From: Maribacter forsetii DSM 18668
GTDB lineage: Bacteria; Bacteroidota; Bacteroidia; Flavobacteriales; Flavobacteriaceae
NCBI RefSeq assembly: GCF_000744105.1
Contig: NZ_JQLH01000001.1
Span: 3,981,001 to 4,045,000 of the forward strand
Direction of reading: 5' to 3'
DNA length: 64,000 nt
Shown: piece after piece, positions 1-9,201 of the stretch
Numbering within the stretch: position 1 is the first letter of the stretch
How the letters are laid out: every line of letters starts with the position of its first letter
The notes under the pieces: generated by a model
Databases searched by the model: none
The model's input: the letters and a program-made list of their open reading frames with translations, nothing else
What the model was told of the DNA's origin: nothing
Translations under genes and position numbers: made by a program

Positions 1-1677
1 AAGTACCGTTAACTTTTCTGAATCTGGTTTTTCCGCTCTTTTTTGATCTATGGCCATTTGGCGCATAACGGTACGTAGAAATCTTGCGTTAACTAGCGTA
101 CGACCAACATAACGACCCGCCCAATATAAATTCTCTGCCGTTAGACTAGGTAAATCGTCCAAACCAGAAATAGCAATAGATGACTTTTGTTGCCAGTTTC
201 TATTTTTATCCTCTTTTATATCCGCATCATCTAAAATCCAAAAATCCTTACTAGTACCACCTCTTTGGTTAGAAACCCTTACGGTTTCGCCATCTGGAGC
301 TACTCTTACCAAACCACCCGGCATAACTGCATATTGTTCTTTTGAGGCAATGCAAAATGCTCTGGCAACTACATTTCTAGGTTCTAATTCTTTTTCGCTG
401 AAATTAGGCGCGGTAGAAAAATTAATGCGTTCTTGAGCTACAAATCTATACGGGCGTTCTAGAATAACCTTAATTAGATCTGCTAGTTCTTCTTCATTCA
501 TTTGCTCGCCAAAATAGATACTCTCCCTATTGGTACGGTCTATTCTTTTGATTACTAATTTTGATATATTATCAAGTACATAATTTCTTTCTTTCTCTTG
601 CCCACACCACCAAGATGCTATTTGTGGTAATTTCAAATCCTCATCCATGAAATACTTGGCAATTGCCGGCATAAATGGAATTAAACCAGGATTTTCTATT
701 ACTCCGCTTCCTATTGGGTTAATAACGGCGACGTTTTTTCTTCTTACAACATCCAATAATCCCGCTACCCCTAAATGTGAATCTTCACGAAGTTCTAAAG
801 GATCCGTAAAAGCATCGTCTACTCTTCTTAATACAACATCTATCTGCTTTAAGCCTTGTAGTGATTTCATCCAAAGAAAGCCATCACGCACCACCAAATC
901 ATTACCTTGTACTAACGGATAACCTAAAAACGAAGCCATATAAGCATGTTCAAAATAGGTTTCGTTATGTGAACCGGGCGTAAGAATAACAATATTTGGG
1001 TTCTCCTTTTTACCAGGTGCAGCATCAATAAGCATTTGATTGAACTCTTGAAAAAAGCCCGACAAGCGCTTCACCTTCATTTCAGCATACATATCGGGTA
1101 AAATTCTACTTGTCGTAGATCTGTTCTCCAAAGCATAGCCCATACCGGAAGGTGCTTCTGTACGGTCATTTACAACCCACAATCGCCCATCTGTACCACG
1201 GCAAAGATCTGCTGCATATATAGACAAGTACTTCTCTAACTGAAGCTCCATATCTGTACATTGTCTTAGAAAACCACGATGCCCATAAATGACCTCAAAA
1301 GGGACTATTCCATTTTTTATGAGTTTACGTTCCCCATAAACATCCTTTAAAACTAAATTAAGTAGTTCTGCTCTTTGCTTTAGTCCTTCTTCAACTTTTG
1401 TCCATTCATCTTGGTGCAACATAAACGGAATCACATTCAGATTCCATGGCCTATGCATTCCCTTAGGGTCATTGTACACATTATAGGTTACCCCATTTTC
1501 TGACAATAACCAGTCAATATCTTTTTGTCTAGCGGTTATTCCGGTGACTCCTAAAGAATCAAAACCGTTTAATAATTTTGTCCAATAAGGTTTCATACCA
1601 TTGTTCAGCGCATACATTTCATCATTGCCGCGTTGGGTACTATAATTATTGAACCAGTTTGTTTTTGTTGTTGGCAT
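1..1677 (-). CDS. Circularly permuted ATP-grasp / alpha-E domain protein (3' end off window)
   Basis: The reading frame is open from the ATG at 1677 to the left window edge (559 codons visible). It starts MPTTKTNWFNNYST and carries the circularly permuted ATP-grasp region (DUF404/DUF407 type), with PFEVIYGHRGFLRQ near residue 125 and INPIGSGVIENP near residue 315. From about residue 525 the text ENLYWAGRYVGRTLVNAR is the typical start of an alpha-E (DUF403) domain, so this is a two-domain fusion. Family knowledge: predicted amide or peptide ligases that travel with transglutaminase-like proteins. The transglutaminase/DUF2126 gene ends 11 bp upstream on the same strand, so the two are probably cotranscribed. 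Substrate unknown. The C-terminal part of the alpha-E domain is outside the window. Confidence 0.85.
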   Translation of the reverse strand, partial: MPTTKTNWFNNYSTQRGNDEMYALNNGMKPYWTKLLNGFDSLGVTGITARQKDIDWLLSENGVTYNVYNDPKGMHRPWNLNVIPFMLHQDEWTKVEEGLKQRAELLNLVLKDVYGERKLIKNGIVPFEVIYGHRGFLRQCTDMELQLEKYLSIYAADLCRGTDGRLWVVNDRTEAPSGMGYALENRSTTSRILPDMYAEMKVKRLSGFFQEFNQMLIDAAPGKKENPNIVILTPGSHNETYFEHAYMASFLGYPLVQGNDLVVRDGFLWMKSLQGLKQIDVVLRRVDDAFTDPLELREDSHLGVAGLLDVVRRKNVAVINPIGSGVIENPGLIPFMPAIAKYFMDEDLKLPQIASWWCGQEKERNYVLDNISKLVIKRIDRTNRESIYFGEQMNEEELADLIKVILERPYRFVAQERINFSTAPNFSEKELEPRNVVARAFCIASKEQYAVMPGGLVRVAPDGETVRVSNQRGGTSKDFWILDDADIKEDKNRNWQQKSSIAISGLDDLPSLTAENLYWAGRYVGRTLVNARFLRTVMRQMAIDQKRAEKPDSEKLTVL

Positions 1678-1688
1678 TACCTCTTCAT

Positions 1689-4600
1689 TTACTTCTTACG
1701 TAAATCCGTCACATGTGGATATTCAGGATTCACAGGCATCTCTTTGTATGCAAATGTATTTGAACCTTTCTTAGGTTCTACCATTCTACCCGTAAAATTT
1801 GTTGAAGCGACCAATTCTGTAGGAGTAACCTCATCTTGTGTCATGCCAATATCCCAAAATCTATTTATTCTTCTTGATTCTGCCTCTAAACTATTTACCG
1901 GGTAGGTATCATAAGAGCGACCACCTGGGTGTGCTACAAAATAGGTACAACCACCAATTGACTTATCGTTCCAATCATCAACAATATCAAAAACTAACGG
2001 AGTATCTACACCAATTGTGGGGTGTAAGGCCGACCATGGTTCCCAAGCTTTAAAACGAACTCCCGCTACATATTCCCCTTTAGTTCCTGTAGAACTTAGC
2101 TCGATCTTTACACCGTTACAGGTTAATGTGTAACGTTTGTTATTGAAATTATTGACTTTCACCTGTACACGTTCTAAAGAAGAATCTACATACCTTGATG
2201 TACCACCACCTGTCATTTCTTCACCAAGTACATTCCATGGTTCTATAGCCATTCGTAATTCCATTTGAATGTTGTTAACATCTACCATACCGTAAAGTGG
2301 AAAGCGGAATTCAAAAAATGGATCAAACCAGTCTAACTTGAACGGATAGCCCGCTTCGTTCAACTGCTCTACAATATCTTTAATATCTTCTTTTACATAA
2401 TGCTCCAACAAGAATTTATCATGCAACTCTGTACCCCAACGTACCAACTTATGCTTATACGGTTTTTTCCAAAACCAAGATACCAGCGTGCGCACCAATA
2501 ACATTTGCATTAAGCTCATTTGCGCATGTGGCGGCATATCAAAAGCTCGTAGCTCTAAAATACCCAAACGCCCAGAAGATGAATCTGGCGAATATAATTT
2601 ATCAATACAGAATTCTGCCCTATGGGTATTTCCTGTAATATCTGTTAGTAAATGACGAAACAAACGATCGGTTATCCAAAATGGCACTTCTTCATCATCC
2701 GGAATTTGAGAAAAAGCGATTTCTAGCTCATACAGATTTTCCAATCTTGCCTCATCTACACGTGGTGCCTGACTGGTCGGCCCTATGAACGCACCTGAAA
2801 ATAAATAAGACAATCCTGGGTGATGCTGCCAAAAAGTCAATAAACTTCTTAATAACTGTGGATTCCGTAACAGCGGACTATCTGCCGGAGTTACGCCGCC
2901 CAATGTTACATGGTTTCCGCCACCTGTACCGGTGTGCTTGCCATCTAACATAAATTTCTCTGTACCTAAACGTGCTTGTTTCGCTTCGGCATATAAGGTT
3001 AACGTATTATCGGTAAGTTCTTGCCAGTTTTTCGCAGGATGCACATTTACCTCGATCACCCCTGGATCAGGAGTAACCTTCAATACTTCTAATCTGTTAT
3101 CTCTTGGGGGCTCGTACCCTTCTAATATTACCGGAACGTTTAATTCTTTGGCCGTAGCTTCTATACTTGATACCAAATCTAAAAAGTCTTCGGCACTATC
3201 TAATGGCGGTAGATATAAGAACAATTTATTCTCACGAACTTCTGCACAAATAGCAGTACGCACATACGGATGTTTTCTAGGGTGCGATGATGATTTTAAT
3301 TTTAAACGTTTTTGCAATGCATCTCCCGGTGTAGGTAAATCTGGCGTTTTCTCAAACAGCTCTGGTTCTGCAGTGGGCTCTGACGGAATCGGGGGGTCTT
3401 TAGGTAATGCTGCCAATGGTAATCGTAGACCAATGGCAGAATTTCCTGGAGTTAACAACAAGTGCTTATTTCTAAATTTCCACTTGTTGGTCAACCATTT
3501 ATTGTTCTTTTTAGTCAACGGGTATACGTGACCAACAGCCTCTCCAATTCCCGTCTCCAATATCTCACCTAGTTTTCTACGCAGGTGACTGTCGTCCTTA
3601 TTATATTTTTTAGGATTTACATCTATAGGTAATTTGCCCTCTTCCCATAAAAAGTAAAATGCATCTTCATAAGCCGGTATTACACTATTTGTCTTACAAC
3701 CTAAATAACCACCTAAGGTCTTTAAAAATCGCTTTGTAATGTTTCTGGGCATTTTATATTCCTGAGAAAAAGATGCCAATAAGCTTGGGTCGTTCCAAAT
3801 TGGTTTTCCATCTTTTCTCCAGTGAATACCAATCAACCAACGAGGTAATGCTTCACCAGGGTACCATTTACCTTGTGCATGATGTAACAATCCGCCCTTT
3901 CCAAAAACCTCTAATAAACGAATAGACAATTTACTTGCCAATTCTCTTTTATGCTGACCATCTGCAGCGGTATTCCACTCTTCAGATTCCATATCATCTA
4001 TAGAAACGAAAGTTGGCTCACCACCCATGGTCAAGCGAACATCATTTGCCTGTAATTCTTCTTCTACCTTAAAACCAAGATTATATATAGCATTCCACTG
4101 CTCTTCTGTGTATGGCTTTGTTACTCGTGGCGATTCAAAAATTCTAGTAACCGAATTTTCAAACTCAAATGTGGTTTCCGCAAAATCACTAAATCCGCTT
4201 ACCGGTGCCGCACTTTCATATGAAGGCGTGCATGCTAACGGAATATGTCCCTCGCCAGTAAAAAGTCCGGATGTGGCATCTAAACCAATCCATCCCGCTC
4301 CTGGCAAATATACTTCTGCCCAAGCATGTAAATCCGTAAAATCTTCTTCAGGACCTGACGGACCGTCCAATGATTTTTCATCTGATTTCAATTGCACTAA
4401 ATAACCCGAAACAAAACGTGCCGCCAATCCTAAATGACGAAGAGTTTGTACCAACAACCAAGCAAAATCCCTACATGAACCTAATTTGGCTTCTAAGGTT
4501 TCTTCACAGGTCTGTACACCAGGTTCCATACGTAATGTATAATCCAAGTAATTGTATAATTTACTATTGAGACCGATTAAAAAATCGATACTTCGTTGCG

Positions 4601-5012
4601 GAGTCAAGTCTATATCATCGACCCATTTTTTTAATAACGGACCACTTTCTACTTTCTCTAAATATGGTAAAAGTTCTTTTTTAGCTTCTTCAGAATACTT
4701 AAAAGGAAATTCTTCACTAGCTTCTTCAACAAAAAAGTCGAACGGATTAATCGTCTTTAAATCTGCAATGATTTCAACATCGACAGAAAGCTCGGTTGTC
4801 TTATCCGGGAAAACAATACGTGCCATATAGTTACCAAAAGGATCTTGCTGCCAATTAAAAAAATGATTCTCTGGTTTGATCTTTATAGAGTATGCCTCAA
4901 TTGGTGTTCTACTATGTGGCGCAGGTCTTAACCGGAATATGTGAGGAGATAGATTTATACTTCTATCATAGATATATTTTGTCTTGTGTTTGATTGCAAC
5001 TTTTAATGCCAT
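1689..5012 (-). CDS. Transglutaminase-like / DUF2126 protein
   Basis: 1107 residues. Residues 1-95 are the beta-rich N-terminal region of bacterial transglutaminase-like proteins. Residues 165-250 are the papain-fold transglutaminase core with a visible triad: Cys180 (GSCRDFAW), His229 (DLHAWAEV) and Asp245 (GLDATSG). From about residue 330 to the end the sequence is the large DUF2126 region (LTMGGEPTFVSIDD, GGGNHVTLGG, ELRAFDMPPHAQMSL). Family knowledge: this fusion is conserved next to circularly permuted ATP-grasp/alpha-E genes, and the set has been proposed to make or remodel amide bonds on peptides. No signal peptide, so probably cytoplasmic. First gene of a two-gene operon with the ATP-grasp gene 11 bp downstream. 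Exact reaction unknown. Confidence 0.85.
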   Translation of the reverse strand: MALKVAIKHKTKYIYDRSINLSPHIFRLRPAPHSRTPIEAYSIKIKPENHFFNWQQDPFGNYMARIVFPDKTTELSVDVEIIADLKTINPFDFFVEEASEEFPFKYSEEAKKELLPYLEKVESGPLLKKWVDDIDLTPQRSIDFLIGLNSKLYNYLDYTLRMEPGVQTCEETLEAKLGSCRDFAWLLVQTLRHLGLAARFVSGYLVQLKSDEKSLDGPSGPEEDFTDLHAWAEVYLPGAGWIGLDATSGLFTGEGHIPLACTPSYESAAPVSGFSDFAETTFEFENSVTRIFESPRVTKPYTEEQWNAIYNLGFKVEEELQANDVRLTMGGEPTFVSIDDMESEEWNTAADGQHKRELASKLSIRLLEVFGKGGLLHHAQGKWYPGEALPRWLIGIHWRKDGKPIWNDPSLLASFSQEYKMPRNITKRFLKTLGGYLGCKTNSVIPAYEDAFYFLWEEGKLPIDVNPKKYNKDDSHLRRKLGEILETGIGEAVGHVYPLTKKNNKWLTNKWKFRNKHLLLTPGNSAIGLRLPLAALPKDPPIPSEPTAEPELFEKTPDLPTPGDALQKRLKLKSSSHPRKHPYVRTAICAEVRENKLFLYLPPLDSAEDFLDLVSSIEATAKELNVPVILEGYEPPRDNRLEVLKVTPDPGVIEVNVHPAKNWQELTDNTLTLYAEAKQARLGTEKFMLDGKHTGTGGGNHVTLGGVTPADSPLLRNPQLLRSLLTFWQHHPGLSYLFSGAFIGPTSQAPRVDEARLENLYELEIAFSQIPDDEEVPFWITDRLFRHLLTDITGNTHRAEFCIDKLYSPDSSSGRLGILELRAFDMPPHAQMSLMQMLLVRTLVSWFWKKPYKHKLVRWGTELHDKFLLEHYVKEDIKDIVEQLNEAGYPFKLDWFDPFFEFRFPLYGMVDVNNIQMELRMAIEPWNVLGEEMTGGGTSRYVDSSLERVQVKVNNFNNKRYTLTCNGVKIELSSTGTKGEYVAGVRFKAWEPWSALHPTIGVDTPLVFDIVDDWNDKSIGGCTYFVAHPGGRSYDTYPVNSLEAESRRINRFWDIGMTQDEVTPTELVASTNFTGRMVEPKKGSNTFAYKEMPVNPEYPHVTDLRKK

Positions 5013-5262
5013 AATACAGTGGGATTTCAGTACTAACTAATATAAGCACTAATAACAGCAAAAAGAACACACAATTGCTTAATCGCCAAATTTTTATATA
5101 TAAAAGAGTTGCAGCCAATTTTATTGATAGATTCCTAAAGTAAACTTAGAATTGTTGGTTTTTCTTTGGATAGGGCAATGGAGCAAGAAAGAAGAATTGG
5201 TAGCGACACACGATAAACATTTTAATTTTTGTAAATTGACTATCATACCAAACTCTAAAAAT

Positions 5263-5802
5263 ATGGACAAAGCACTACAGACCATGATTGATAATATGCC
5301 CGAGAAAACCGGGAAATCTTTAAGCGAATGGAAGTCCATTTTGAAAACAAAATCTTTTGCTAAACATTCTGAAGGAGTTAGTTTTCTAAAGAAAGAGCAC
5401 GGTGTAACACATGGATTTGCAAATACTATTGTCTCTTTATCAAAAGAAGAAAATAATTCTCCTGCCGATTTAGTAGCCCAGCAATATAATGGGAAGGAAA
5501 ATTTAATTCTTATTTACGAAGCGCTTTTAAAAACGGTAAAAACATTTGGTGACGATGTTACCATTACCCCAAAGAAAACTACAGTAAGTATTATTCGAAA
5601 AAAACAATTTGCACTTATAAAACCCGCTACCAAAACAAGAATAGACCTAGGACTGAAAATAAAAGACAAACCAACTACAGACCGACTAGAATCATCTGGA
5701 CCATTTGGTAGCATGTGCACACATAGAGTTCAACTCACTGATGCCAGCCAGGTTGATGGTGAATTAATTGAATGGTTGAAGGAGGCTTATAAAAAGGCGT
5801 AG
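5263..5802 (+). CDS. DUF4287 / DUF5655 domain protein
   Basis: 179 residues from the ATG at 5263. An in-frame upstream start near 5152 would add 37 residues that look like translated intergenic sequence, so the shorter start is preferred. Residues 1-65 fit DUF4287 (TGKSLSEWKSILK, HGVTHGFANTIV). Residues 85-178 fit DUF5655, a nucleic-acid or metabolite-binding fold of unknown role (ITPKKTTVSIIRKKQFALIKP). Small soluble protein, no signal peptide. It is read divergently from the transglutaminase gene, with about 250 bp between the starts. Function unknown; similar proteins are scattered through Bacteroidota and Actinobacteria. Confidence 0.75.
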   Translation: MDKALQTMIDNMPEKTGKSLSEWKSILKTKSFAKHSEGVSFLKKEHGVTHGFANTIVSLSKEENNSPADLVAQQYNGKENLILIYEALLKTVKTFGDDVTITPKKTTVSIIRKKQFALIKPATKTRIDLGLKIKDKPTTDRLESSGPFGSMCTHRVQLTDASQVDGELIEWLKEAYKKA

Positions 5803-5832
5803 TAAAATTATTTAGTTCTTTAAAAACATCTA

Positions 5833-8277
5833 ATGAAAAACATAACCATACTATTTTCGATTCTCTTTCTAAGTCTTATATCTACAAATATACTTTTCGG
5901 TCAAGATTCTATTTTTAAAGGAATATCACCTGCCGAATTTGAAATCATTTTACTTGGCGAACAATCTCATGGAGATGGTGCCGTTTTTGACAAAAAATTT
6001 GAAATGATAAAAGACCTACATGAGAACCATGGGTATAATTTATTAGTTTTTGAGAGTGGCATGTATGATAATTTTAAAGCAAATGAGCTTTACAAAAATC
6101 AAAAAGAGGAGATTGACATTTTCAAGCAAAGTGTTGGTTGGCTGTATACCACTACCGAAGTTTTCCAAGAATTATTGAATTATTTGGAAACACACCCTGA
6201 ATTAAAAATTCTTGGGTTCGATTCACAAGAATCAACTCTTTTTGAAGCGTACTTCTTAAATGATTTTAAATCTCTTTGTTCTAAAAATAACATCGTAATT
6301 TCTAATGAAGACTACATAGAAATTGAAAAGACGATGCTTGTTAGAGATTTTGAAAATTATGCTTTCAATGAAAAAGACTCTACCAACCTTTACAACAATA
6401 TTAATGCTGTTATTGAAAAAATTGACCAAATCGCTAAAAATGATATTGAAACAGCAGTGTTAGTTCAAACATTTAAGAGTGTATTTTCTGACTTGGATTT
6501 TGAATTAAAAAGTTTGCAGAAAGAAAAAATAGCTATTCAAAACCCAAGAGATAAACAAATGGCAGAGAATTTGATTTTTATAAAAGAAACTTATCCTAGT
6601 GAAAAAATAATGGGTTGGGGTGCTAGTTACCATTTTGCTAACAAAATAAATGAGTTTGAATATACTTTAGAGACCGAAGAATATATTAAAAATCGAATTG
6701 CATTAACAGATAGTATTCACGGTGAAACCCATACATCTGAATCTGAAGAAATTACTCAAATCAAGGAACTCAAACTTGCACTACCCATGGGGCAAATTCT
6801 GAAAGAGAAATATGGCTCTAAAATATTCAGTATAGCGTTCACTTCATACAAAGGAGATTTTTTTAATATTGAAATTGACCAGACAACCCCTATACTGTCA
6901 CCACCGAGCAGTAGTATTGAGTCCGATTTAAAAGATCAGAATATTAAATCCACTCTTTCTATTCTTAAGGATTCATCTGATAAATATTACTCATCTGCCC
7001 TAGGCTATATTCCATTGTACGCCAATTGGGAGGATATTTTTGACGGCATTTATTATATCGAAAACATGTACCCTCCAAAGTTTATGGAATACAATAATAA
7101 CGAAACAGCCGAAATAGTAAATTACAATGGAAATGGTATAATAAAAGGTTCTTTAGTGGATGACGACACTACTGAACCCATTAATTATGCCGACATATAC
7201 TATTCTAATTTAAATTCAAGTACAGTATCAAACTCAAACGGGCAGTTCAGTATTGCCCATGAAAAAAGCACAAATGGCTATTTAGTATTTTCTGCTTTAG
7301 GATATCATAGCGATTCAATACCTATAGCTTCAGCTAAAGAGTATTATAATATCAAACTTAAAAAGGCTAAAGATGATATTACCTTAAATGAAGTGGTTGT
7401 ATCTGCAAAGCGTGTAGAATTAAGCGCTGAAGAAATCATTAAAAAAGCTCGAAAAAATATTGAAAAGAACTACATACAAACCCCTTACAATCAAGATTTC
7501 TTATTTCAAGTCAGTCAACTGAGCGCTAATGACTCTTTACATGTTGGAGAGGAAGCTATTATTAAAACCTATAATAAAAAAGGCATTAATGGCAGTAATA
7601 AACCAGAGAATAGCATGTTTGCAGAGATAGAACACTTAAGAGCAAATACTACTATTTATGAAAAAAATAAATGGGATGGAGTTGGTTCTATGTGGGTAAT
7701 TCTAAATAGAGATATTATTTTAAGTAAGAGCAATGTGCTTTACCGTACTGGATCTTATGATTTACAAAAACATAGAACAATAAACTATGAGGGACAAAAA
7801 GTGTATCAGATAAATTTTACGAATAACTCACCAGGCTCTTACTCTACAGGATTTGGATACCCCGCACCAGAAGCTTCATTTGGTAGTATTTATATTGACG
7901 AGGAAAATTATGCTGTTTTAAAATATGAGCATCATATAGAACTCCCTGAATATGAAACGAAAAAGTCTAAAAAACTGATTAAACAAACCCATAATATTGT
8001 ACAGACTTATAAAAACATAAATGGAAAGTATTTTTTTAATTTACTGGAAATCAACACTACTGCTGATATTTTTTCAATGGAGCATGAACTCTTAAATACC
8101 AAGTATTTTATGGACAAAATCATTTCAAAAAATATAGAAACTAATACAGTGCGTGTATTAACCAAACCTTTGATAGAGGTCAAAAAAGGTTACAAACCAA
8201 CATCAAGCGATACATATTGGAATGACAAGCCAATGGATTTTTCTATAGATATCAATGCAATTAACATGAAAAGTTAA
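5833..8277 (+). CDS. Secreted erythromycin-esterase-like protein fused to carboxypeptidase-regulatory-like domain
   Basis: 814 residues with a signal peptide (about residues 1-23, ending FGQ). Residues 35-345 resemble the erythromycin esterase/ChaN-like fold: LLGEQSHGDG gives Glu43 and His46, FESGMYDN gives Glu74, and GWGASYHFAN near 255 matches the later conserved block. Around residues 435-515 is a carboxypeptidase-D regulatory-like beta domain (IIKGSLVDDDTTEPINYADI) ending in LNEVVVSAKR, the usual lead-in to Bacteroidota outer-membrane proteins. The C-terminal 300 residues form a beta-rich region like the soluble part of DUF5686-type proteins. Probably exported or attached at the surface. 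Its 3' end overlaps the convergent flavin reductase gene by four bases (TTAA serves both stops). Substrate unknown; antibiotic esterase activity should not be assumed. Confidence 0.7.
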   Translation: MKNITILFSILFLSLISTNILFGQDSIFKGISPAEFEIILLGEQSHGDGAVFDKKFEMIKDLHENHGYNLLVFESGMYDNFKANELYKNQKEEIDIFKQSVGWLYTTTEVFQELLNYLETHPELKILGFDSQESTLFEAYFLNDFKSLCSKNNIVISNEDYIEIEKTMLVRDFENYAFNEKDSTNLYNNINAVIEKIDQIAKNDIETAVLVQTFKSVFSDLDFELKSLQKEKIAIQNPRDKQMAENLIFIKETYPSEKIMGWGASYHFANKINEFEYTLETEEYIKNRIALTDSIHGETHTSESEEITQIKELKLALPMGQILKEKYGSKIFSIAFTSYKGDFFNIEIDQTTPILSPPSSSIESDLKDQNIKSTLSILKDSSDKYYSSALGYIPLYANWEDIFDGIYYIENMYPPKFMEYNNNETAEIVNYNGNGIIKGSLVDDDTTEPINYADIYYSNLNSSTVSNSNGQFSIAHEKSTNGYLVFSALGYHSDSIPIASAKEYYNIKLKKAKDDITLNEVVVSAKRVELSAEEIIKKARKNIEKNYIQTPYNQDFLFQVSQLSANDSLHVGEEAIIKTYNKKGINGSNKPENSMFAEIEHLRANTTIYEKNKWDGVGSMWVILNRDIILSKSNVLYRTGSYDLQKHRTINYEGQKVYQINFTNNSPGSYSTGFGYPAPEASFGSIYIDEENYAVLKYEHHIELPEYETKKSKKLIKQTHNIVQTYKNINGKYFFNLLEINTTADIFSMEHELLNTKYFMDKIISKNIETNTVRVLTKPLIEVKKGYKPTSSDTYWNDKPMDFSIDINAINMKS

Positions 8278-9170
8278 ACCCCTAAATGCAACAAAGCCAA
8301 TGCATCTTCAGTTTTACCATCTGCCAACCACTGTTGTGCTAGTTTGTGTAATGCGGTAATACTTTCATCTCCATTAAGAATAGATTTCACCTCAGCGTGT
8401 TCTGTGATTTTCGCGATAGCTTCTTTAGTTGGCAACTGTTCTAAATTCCCTAACCTTCCTAAATTATTACCTGTTAATACAGTACTGTTCTGTACAGCTT
8501 CCGGTAGCATATCTACGCCAATACCTTTGGTACGTATTGGTTTAGGTATTTCAAATAGCGCATCGCCATTGGCTCTGCAATACCAATTGCCACCCATGCG
8601 TGCCACTAGATCTAATTTTGGAGTATCCAGTTTTCCTTCGGCATCTAAAAATGCTTTTTTTACGTGAATCTGAACTACTTTGGCCAGTACCAAATTACCT
8701 GCTCCCGGTCCGTCACCCAAGGCTATTACTTGATCCACTACACACTCAAATGCTACGGGTGCCTCTCCCACTCTTGGAGGCTGAACTTTATCACTAGGTA
8801 CTTGCGTAAAACCGGCTTTTACAAATTCATTTACGCCGTCACCATACTCTGTGCTTGACAATGACATTTGTTCTACCATATCATAATTCACAATATTTAT
8901 GACCGTTTCTTTTACCTCCAACACATTTTCTAAGGTATGCTTGGTGGTATTATCACGACCTCTTCTTGAAGGTGAAAAAACCATCATTGGCGGATTAACA
9001 CTGAATAGATTAAAATAACTAAACGGACTCAAATTAACATTCCCATCTTTATCTATTGTACTGGCAAAACATATAGGTCTTGGCGCTACGGCAGACAATA
9101 AATACCCGTGTAATTCTTGTTGAGAAATGCTATTTGGATCTATAGAATTGATTTCTTCGTTATTTGACAT
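8274..9170 (-). CDS. Flavin reductase family protein (flavoredoxin-like)
   Basis: 298 residues. The N-terminal two thirds is an FMN-binding split-barrel flavin reductase domain: SAVAPRPICFASTIDKDG, NLSPFSYFNLFSVNPP, and SPSRRGRDNTTKHTLENV are typical of the flavoredoxin branch. The last 90 residues (RTKGIGVDMLPEAVQNS onward) are a helical extension. It probably binds FMN and acts in the cytoplasm. It lies 31 bp downstream of the fumarylacetoacetase gene on the same strand, as the last gene of the aromatic amino-acid degradation cluster, so it may supply reduced flavin or process a side product; that role is inference. It ends head to head with the esterase-like gene, sharing a TTAA. Confidence 0.8.
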   Translation of the reverse strand: MSNNEEINSIDPNSISQQELHGYLLSAVAPRPICFASTIDKDGNVNLSPFSYFNLFSVNPPMMVFSPSRRGRDNTTKHTLENVLEVKETVINIVNYDMVEQMSLSSTEYGDGVNEFVKAGFTQVPSDKVQPPRVGEAPVAFECVVDQVIALGDGPGAGNLVLAKVVQIHVKKAFLDAEGKLDTPKLDLVARMGGNWYCRANGDALFEIPKPIRTKGIGVDMLPEAVQNSTVLTGNNLGRLGNLEQLPTKEAIAKITEHAEVKSILNGDESITALHKLAQQWLADGKTEDALALLHLGV

Positions 9171-9201
9171 GCTATAATCTTCTAGTGTAAATTGTATTGT
9201 T

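Noticed and set aside
2932..3531. 199-codon plus-strand frame inside the transglutaminase gene
   Set aside because: Antisense shadow of a well-supported coding region, with no domain of its own.
5013..5262. Promoter of the DUF4287 gene
   Set aside because: A TTG and a TA-rich -7-like box can be seen, but the spacing (about 23) and a three-base gap inside the -7 box are poor, so it is not listed.
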